A stretch of 64,000 nucleotides of DNA from Phorcus lineatus. Lineage: Eukaryota > Mollusca > Gastropoda > Trochida > Trochidae. Where the stretch lies: contig OV121084.1 of the NCBI GenBank assembly GCA_921293015.1, positions 20,216,960 through 20,280,959 on the forward strand, in the 5' to 3' direction. Made by a program: the position numbers and the translations under genes. Of this stretch, positions 58,050 to 64,000 are shown one piece after another; position 1 is the first letter of the stretch, and each line of letters starts with the position of its first letter. The notes under the pieces are model-generated. The model ran no database searches and was not told the origin of the DNA. It saw nothing but the letters and a program-made list of their open reading frames with translations.

Positions 58050-58960
58050 TTAACGGTTGAAGGTTTGGGGCTCATGTAAATCGCCTCCAGAATTAGGTCT
58101 TGTCAGGAATCGATGTTCCATATTAATGTTCTAGAGATGCTGGCAGTGATCAGGGCCTTCAAGAAATCGTGGCATCTTCTGTACTGTGCCAGTGCGATGA
58201 TAGCCACGGACAATGCAACAGTTGTTGCATATATAAACAAACAGGGAGGTACACGTTCCAGGATTCTTACAGATGTTACACTCCAACTACCTCTGTGGAA
58301 AAATCTGTTACATCAACCTCTATCGGGAGAGTTTCACGGGAACTTGGCAACCTTAAATCCTCATGCCAGGAGATTAGCAAGGAATTCCTTACAAGTAAAG
58401 ATTTCAGCAAGGGCATCAACTGCTATATCCCAGTCTGTTAGGCTTTCAACAACAAGATTTTACAATTCAGTGTAGGAATTTTTTTTTTCCGATTTGAGAG
58501 AGAAGCGACAACTACTAGACAAAGATATATCAATTCCAATGATAACAAAATTTTTACTTTATTTGAGAACTGTGAGTAAACTTTAATACAGAACTATCAT
58601 TGGATATTGTTCAGCTACTATCAGATTATCAGTAGGTGCAGATGTTCCTTACATAAACTGATGAAGTCATTTCATAACTATTTTTTCAAAATGGGATTTA
58701 TGTGTGGTTCTACAATCTCTTGTGAAAGCTCCTTATGAACCATTGCAAACTGTTTCATTAAAGTTCTTTTCCTTCCAGAGGGCTTTGCTGTTTGTGTTCG
58801 CCTCAGCAGCTAGTGTTTCAGAGTTGTATGCTATTGTCAATTCTTCAATAAGGTTTGCGAGTGGTCATAAGGAAATGACATATCGGGCTCGGCCGGAGTT
58901 CGTGGCTAACGTCATCGGGCATCCTTGGAGCGTGGATTTGTAGAATTCCTGCACTACAGT
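58050..58960 (+). pseudogene. DIRS-like retroelement relic (RNase H and tyrosine recombinase)
   Basis: 58060-58260 encodes FGAHVNRLQ, HINVLEMLAVIRAFKKSW and ATDNATVVAYINKQGG, the RNase H region typical of DIRS elements. 58530-58960 encodes recombinase pieces: IPMITKFLLYLRTVS and SFQRALLFVFASAASVSELY, where the usual catalytic Arg before (V)SEL is replaced. Stops and shifts are frequent. Such elements integrate with a tyrosine recombinase rather than an integrase. Sequence at 57080-58050 may belong to it but I cannot align it. Confidence 0.7.
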
Positions 58961-59369
58961 ATTCCACCTCTTCTTCTGATAAAAATTGTCTGTTTTGTGC
59001 AATAAGAGCTCTCAGATGGTATTTACAAATTGACATATTTTAGTAGTTTTATAGTAGTAAATGCATTTAATAGTTCCAGAGAGTATTTCCACATGATAAA
59101 AGAGAGCAAATATGTGAATTTATTTCTGTTTTGTACATAGCAATCTTGTGTTAAGACATCTTCTGTAATGCACTGATAGTTGACAACTTGGGTGATGTTG
59201 TATTTCATCTGGATAACTATGTGTCTTAGTATTGAACATGAACAATACAAAGGTAGATGAGCTACAGAGCCCATGGCTATTTGTTCTGGTTGTATGCATA
59301 TGGTGTATTGTAATTCACATTTTGCACTGAGTTGCACCTTTAACGTCAACCTTATATATAAACTGTGCA

Positions 59370-60290
59370 GTGCTCTTGTCATTTCTTGGAGCTGCCAATT
59401 TCTACCTCAAGCTTGTACCAAAGTTTGCAACAAAGCTGAACCATTTTGAAAACTACTGCTAAAGGATGTACCTTTGGAAATTGATGAAGCACAACATTGC
59501 ATCTACGTCCATTCTTACTCACTTTGCTTTTACCCAGATGCTTAGATGTTTGTGTCTACAAATGTTTTATTGCAGTTGGGCGGTGCCGAGCTAGGGAATA
59601 CGAGGATTGAGAATGCCCTGTCTGATTCTGTTCTTGAACTCATGACTGAAACAGAAATTAAGTGCTCAACAGGGGAGCGTGAAGCCCTTGCTTGCATATA
59701 TCCTTGTGAACACTGGCATATCTACCTGTTTGGAAGGAAGTTTGGACGATGAATGAGGACAGCATGCTATTAACCAAGAGTCTCTCAGACAGAAAGTCTT
59801 GAAGATGGCCAGTGAAGGTCATCCCAGCATTGTGAGAAGAAAACAGATGCGCAGAAAATCTGTTGTTGGTCTGGAGTTGAGCGCCAAATCGAACAGTTTG
59901 TGTGGGATTGTGTGAGAAGTTTTTTAAGCCAATGAGTCCAGTAGCTCAATCCATTCCTTGGCCAAAACAGCCTTGGCAACAGTTGCAGATTGCAACTACA
60001 TGGACTCTCAGGTCTGAAGTCAGGAAAGCCATTGTCATCAATATCTTCACACTTTGGGGAGTACCAGATGTTATCAACGTAGTTTATTTGCGACATCATC
60101 AAGAAATTCCTGGACAACTTGGGCATATAACATTTTTTTACATCTAAACATAACCGTTAAAGCAACAGATGGGTGGAGAGGTTCAACAGAGTGATCAAGA
60201 AAGGCCTCAAAGTACTGACTGTGACCGAAGTGTTCAAGTTAGATGAATCCTTGCACATGTGAATCATGAACGCTGTGGCGGTTAGGCTGA
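59370..60290 (+). pseudogene. Ty3/gypsy pol relic
   Basis: Fragments in order: SFLGAANFYLKLVPKFATKL (end of reverse transcriptase), ETEIKCSTGEREALACIYPC and EHWHIYLFGRKFG (RNase H), ASEGHPSIVRRKQM- and RQIEQFVWDC-like pieces (integrase zinc region), and NRWVERFNRVIKKGLK (integrase core). Interrupted by many stops; inactive. It is distinct in position from the gypsy relic in intron 2, and both could be the same family. Confidence 0.75.
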
Positions 60291-61311
60291 AGTTTTCATG
60301 TTTCATGTAACTTGAACCCAAAGTCAAATCACTATATCAATCTGCATACAAAATTAAGTGGATTTTGATAATGAATGTCTTTCTTTATATCTTAATGTTT
60401 CGAAATATATTGAAAAATTGCAACGTTGACTCCTCTTTCGACAAATCAGAAAAAGCATAGAGGTAGCATGCTGGTGAGAGAAAAGAATATATAAGCCCTT
60501 AAATAATTTTCTTGGAATGAAAGCAAGAGGAGGTGTCATGTGATTTTGCTTGATGTGTATCTTCAACAAGAGGGATGAAGGGGGGCAGAATCTAGGAGTA
60601 TGGTAGGAAATGATATGTCTTTTGTTTTTTTAAACATGTTGTTTGCTTACAGTAAGTATATTCACTAGATTAAAATTGAAAGCAAATATATATGACTGTG
60701 GAAAGAAGTTTGTTTTCCATTTTGTTTCATATTCTAAGGAATATGATATGGTGTTATCAATTTTCTTCAAATTTATTGTCGCATCATCTTGGTTCCATGC
60801 ATTGATACATACAACATGTTTTGGTTTTTTTAAATTTCACCATAAGGAGAGATAAATTGTGCTTTTCATTTTGTTATATTCTCTCAGAATTAACTTTTAG
60901 GATGCCAAAAGTAAGGTCTCTTCCATTTGTTATAAAAAGAATTCTATATATGGTAGATATTCCATTCGAAGTGTCAGATGTGTTCTACCCACAGATTAGA
61001 ATTGTATGTTTCCAGTGAATATTTGCTCCCTTTGCAACTACTTTTAGCCTTTGTGTTTGATAAATTAAAGCACAAGAAAGCTTAAATCGATGCCAGATGT
61101 AAGGTTTGATTGAAACAACATTGGCAAAACCTATTGTTATATATGTTAAATGACTGATGAGCTACAGAGTCAGTGGCTCTATTATATTCTGTTTGAAATT
61201 CAGATTTTTAGGGTCACTGAAGTTAGAGTTTTGATTATGAAGGTGTACGATTTCCAGCCCTGTACCCTTTGCTTGGGGTTGGTCATGCATTTGTGTGTGT
61301 GTGTGTTGCAG

Positions 61312-61487
61312 CACATGGAGCTGCTTCTGATGCTTGGGGGTGAGAAGATGGGGGTGGTGAACCTGCTGTTTGAGCACCTATTGCCCTGTCTCACTGCCCC
61401 CCACACCGGGGTAGTGATAGCCACTAACCTCCTTCCAATCATCGCAGAGGCTACTGTGTTTGGAGCCATCCACAAGAGGACTGATAG
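61312..61487 (+). CDS. TARBP1: TARBP1 exon 16
   Basis: 176 bases after GTGTGTGTTGCAG, donor GTGTGT. Reads HMELLLMLGGEKMGVVNLLF, EHLLPCLTAPHTGVVIATNL, LPIIAEATVFGAIHKRTD plus AG (phase 2). It is bracketed by a GT run upstream and a GT/TCTG microsatellite (61488-61540) that includes the donor. Confidence 0.9.
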
Positions 61488-61540
61488 GTGTGTGTGTCTC
61501 TCTGTGTGTCTCTGTCTGTCTGTCTGTCTGTCTGTCACTC
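61488..61540 (+). repeat. GT/TCTG microsatellite beginning at the exon 16 donor
   Basis: GTGTGTGTGTCTCTCTGTGT followed by CTCTGTC and four TGTC tetranucleotides. The donor GTGTGT is itself part of the simple repeat, an unusual and weak donor. Confidence 0.9.
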
Positions 61541-61549
61541 ACTCTCTCA

Positions 61550-62436
61550 ATCTTACATTTCCAAGGTCACTAAAAGACTGACGACTTTTTATAATGTTGT
61601 TGGTGTAATATCTCATGACCCACTGCACCCACAGTCCTCAAATTTCTTAACAGACTTCATTGGGGGAGTACACAGACACCAATAAATTTTGGTGACCTTG
61701 ACTTCATTTTCAAGGCCACTACAAGACCGTTACCAGTTTTTTAAATGTTGTAAAGGCTAAATCTCTTGTACCGCTGCACCGAGAATCTTTAACTTTGTTC
61801 AATGGAGAAGTACTCAGACACCAGGTATTTGGGTGTCATTTTCGAGGTAACTAACATACTTAATTTGACCAGGTTTTGCAATGTTTAAATTGTATCTGTT
61901 TGTTGTTGTTTCATTGTTTTATATTTAACAGTGTTTACTTGTTCTTGATGTATTAAGGTAACACTGATATATGTTTATTTACTTTTTCTACAATTTATTA
62001 ATGAAATATTTCAAGAACAAGATAACAGATTATACAGGTTTGTGGTCATGTTGAATGTGAACTTTTAGTATTGTAATGTCACAAGGTCTAAGCCCTCAGT
62101 TTATGTTGTGGACATCTCATTATTGATTACTAGTACCTTGTCACAAGGATAATAACAATTGAATAAAACATGAAAAGCTCACTTCTCTGTAGAAACTCTG
62201 ATATATATTTCAATGATTTTAGCTTATTCTATAATTGCGGCGGGAACCATGATCACATTTGTGACAATGATCTCACTGATGTATGGGTCAAATTCTGCTG
62301 AAATAAAGTGATACCTTCTTTTCCAAACGATTTTGACTCAAGATTGCAATAACGTCAGAATGATGTATTATTTAAGATTTGATACAATAAAGAATTTAGA
62401 AATGTTTTTATGTTAAATATAATGATATGATTATTT
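61550..62436 (+). other. Intron 16, proximal part
   Basis: 61560-62170 resembles 22730-23640 of intron 3: paired GGTGACCTTGACTTCATTTT-like blocks, TTTACTTGTTCTTGATG, and the GTTTGTGGTCATGTTGAA block. Old dispersed repeat; nothing coding. Confidence 0.45.
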
Positions 62437-62607
62437 AAGAAATGAATTTCATCATATGGTTGTCCACACGGTTATAACCTGTTTGAAACTTGTAAGATAA
62501 ACTTGTATAACCGGCAAGCTTGCGACGCCGGTTATACAAAAGTTTATCTTACAAGTTTCAAACAGGTTATAACCGTGTGGACAACCATATGATGAAATTC
62601 ATTTCTT
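62437..62607. repeat. Large near-perfect hairpin (arms about 77 bp, loop 13)
   Basis: Left arm from AAGAAATGAATTTCATCATA to TATAACCGG (62514), 13-base loop 62515-62527, right arm from CCGGTTATAC to ATGAAATTCATTTCTT (62607). Only one or two mismatches or bulges. Short GGTTATA/TATAACC blocks recur to 63000, so it may be part of a larger foldback element. Confidence 0.9.
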
Positions 62608-63245
62608 ATAAATTCAAACGTTGTATTTAAAGCGAAAATGCATTCGAAATGCAATTCTATAGCTGCTTGTCGCACTGACCTACGTACCGGTTACACCAAG
62701 ACGGATCTCTACCCGTATTCAGACGCATAAACAAAATAGTTCCAAAGACTCGGTAAAAATGACACTTTTTTATTCTACAAATAATACATTTTGTGTATCA
62801 AAAAACTAACAATGATTATATTTTTGGAAAAAAGTGGAAAATGTAAAGTTTAATTTAAATAGATCAAAGTTAACAAATAATACTCGCGTATTTATACTGT
62901 CCAGAATCTAGGTGACAGTACAGCGTGTTTTGGCTATGAAGAAAATAGTTCCGGCACGATATCGTATAACCTGCATTTACTGAAGGTTATTTTGTATAAC
63001 CCTCAACTTTGGGTTCATTGAAATGTATACCGATCACATGACCATGTCTGATTCAATCAGAATGCAGCATATCGTTTACATCACAAAGTCTGAATTTATA
63101 TACTATTGAATAGTTGATGTCAACCAAAGATTTTTAATCTAGATTGATTAGTTTTTATGAGTGAATGCTTGTTACCCGGTAATGTTATGACATTGACAAT
63201 GTAAGAGTTGATACTGTCGTGAAGGTACTTTTTTACTATTTGCAG

Positions 63246-63317
63246 GCTGGTGCTGGAGCTTAATGCCCATATAAGAACGTTAGGCAGGAACTGTGCAGCA
63301 AATGAAACATCTGGCAG
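63246..63317 (+). CDS. TARBP1: TARBP1 exon 17 (last visible)
   Basis: 72 bases between ACTATTTGCAG and GTGGGA. The first base completes an Arg codon, then LVLELNAHIRTLGRNCAANE, TSG plus AG (phase 2). Later exons, including the SpoU methyltransferase domain, are outside the window. Confidence 0.85.
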
Positions 63318-63819
63318 GTGGGAAACACTTATGTTTGACATGATATATCAACTATTTCCTACTGTCATTTAGCAAAGCACAGGATCTAGTATAAAGCAGA
63401 GTCATGCTATACATGCGTACGTTTGTAGGAAATGGAGTAACTTAATTGTGCTTCATGTTGCTTCATCACAATGAGAGTTCAAGACTAGATCAAGGGTGGA
63501 AATAACCCACTGCCCAACGCCCCAGTCCAGTGTGGGTTTTTTGTAATCTAGAGTTACCTTATAATTTCTTTATCTCCGATTTCCAACACTTCTTCTCTCT
63601 GCAATTATTGGTTATGCAAAAACTAATACTTATTTGAATGTTTCATCTTTATAAAAAAAAAAAACTGGAGTATTGAAATACATAACCTCATTACCAAATG
63701 TTAACTTTGACGGATCTTTCTTGTTTCGTCCAAAACAGTGGTACAGGGGGGGAAAAATCAGGGCAAGTGAATAAACATGTGCTACTGTACCCGAAATTGT
63801 TTAATTTACAGATTTGGTA

Positions 63820-64000
63820 TTAAACCTATTTTCAGCTTCTTCTCTAAAACCAAAATGCCTAGAAATATAAAACCTTGTGTACACTCCGTAGCTGATAGGG
63901 ATCCAAATTTATAGATTTGGTGACCCTGTGACCCCTATTAAGGGCCATTGGGACCTCACCCTAAAAACCTGTTTTAACTCTTACTTTGCTAAATATTTTT
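63820..64000 (+). repeat. Dispersed repeat, 'GACCCTGTAACC' family, copy 7 (cut by window)
   Basis: Contains AAAATGCCTAGAAA, CCTTGTGTACACTCCGTAGC, GATTTGGTGACCCTGTGACC and AAGGGCCATTGGGACC. Continues past the edge. 63318-63820 is unrecognised intron 17. Confidence 0.65.

Larger units (their letters stand above)
56355..61311 (+). other. TARBP1 intron 15 (5.0 kb)
   Basis: Contains the head (about 56800-56850, CCTGAAAGGTCAGATGGGCC) and, 2.4 kb on, the tail (59250-59275, GATGAGCTACAGAGCCCATG) of the first dispersed family, with a DIRS-like relic between them; a gypsy relic follows, then another family tail at 61155-61180. 60300-61140 is unrecognised. Confidence 0.75.
12079..63317 (+). other. TARBP1: TARBP1-like gene (17 exons visible, 3' end beyond window)
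   Basis: Gene span. Seventeen exons, 3170 coding bases, 1056 codons, with phases that close at every junction. Human TARBP1 is about 1,620 residues, so roughly two thirds is here. The protein is the metazoan homologue of yeast Trm3 and is expected to 2'-O-methylate G18 in tRNAs; its long N-terminal part is all-helical and HEAT-like. The visible residues are that region: amphipathic Leu-rich helices with family landmarks such as RKRSLYLLKRVV and VETLEEKQVHVIKPVL. The SAM-binding, knotted SpoU domain is not in the window. The coding sequence shows no stops or frameshifts. Introns total about 48 kb, are stuffed with transposons, and several carry minisatellites anchored at splice sites. Confidence 0.85.

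Noticed and set aside
1..64000. tRNA, rRNA and other structured RNA genes
   Set aside because: No convincing candidate was seen by eye; a covariance-model scan would be needed to exclude small ones.

Overview
This is eukaryotic, AT-rich, intron- and transposon-laden DNA. The mix of elements (CR1/L2-like LINE with a 2A peptide, DIRS-like and Ty3/gypsy remnants, piggyBac, Tc1, several mariners) and the protein matches point to a lophotrochozoan animal, most likely a bivalve mollusc; the species cannot be told from this window.

Only about 3.3 kb is host coding sequence. The main gene lies on the plus strand and runs from 12079 past the right edge. I reconstructed 17 exons (12079-63317), all with GT/AG ends and consistent intron phases, giving 1056 codons of a TARBP1-like protein (homologue of yeast Trm3, tRNA Gm18 2'-O-methyltransferase). 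Only the N-terminal, helical-repeat part is present; the SpoU methyltransferase domain lies beyond the window. On the minus strand, 5280-5377 is an internal exon of a glia maturation factor (GMF, ADF-H family) gene. Its other exons must lie off the left edge and, for the start, somewhere between 5.4 and 12 kb. GMF and TARBP1 are therefore divergent neighbours.

Layout: 1-1597 LINE (ORF1 with 2A, then the ORF2 endonuclease, minus strand); 1945-4195 transposase-less piggyBac relative; 5280-5377 GMF exon; 8543-8691 foldback; 10.7-11.1 kb mariner relic; 12.1 kb onward TARBP1. Its introns hold a TIR element and a Tc1 relic (intron 1); piggyBac fragments and a Ty3/gypsy relic with a 48-bp minisatellite (intron 2); a TTAA-flanked 6.4-kb piggyBac with a nearly full transposase (intron 5); two MITE-like elements (introns 6 and 8); mariner relics (introns 9 and 12); DIRS and gypsy relics (intron 15); and a foldback (intron 16).

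The most unusual observation concerns TARBP1 itself. Several introns carry minisatellites that start at, or straddle, a splice junction: a 66-bp array copying the exon 3 donor (10 donors in all), a 36-bp array from the exon 9 donor, a 31-bp array of about 68 units from the exon 10 donor, a 24-bp array abutting the exon 11 acceptor, a 48-bp array of about 120 units (5.8 kb) copying the exon 13 acceptor, and a 23-bp array filling most of intron 14. Where I could read the frame, use of a decoy site brings in an in-frame stop, so only the junction next to the unique exon sequence is productive.
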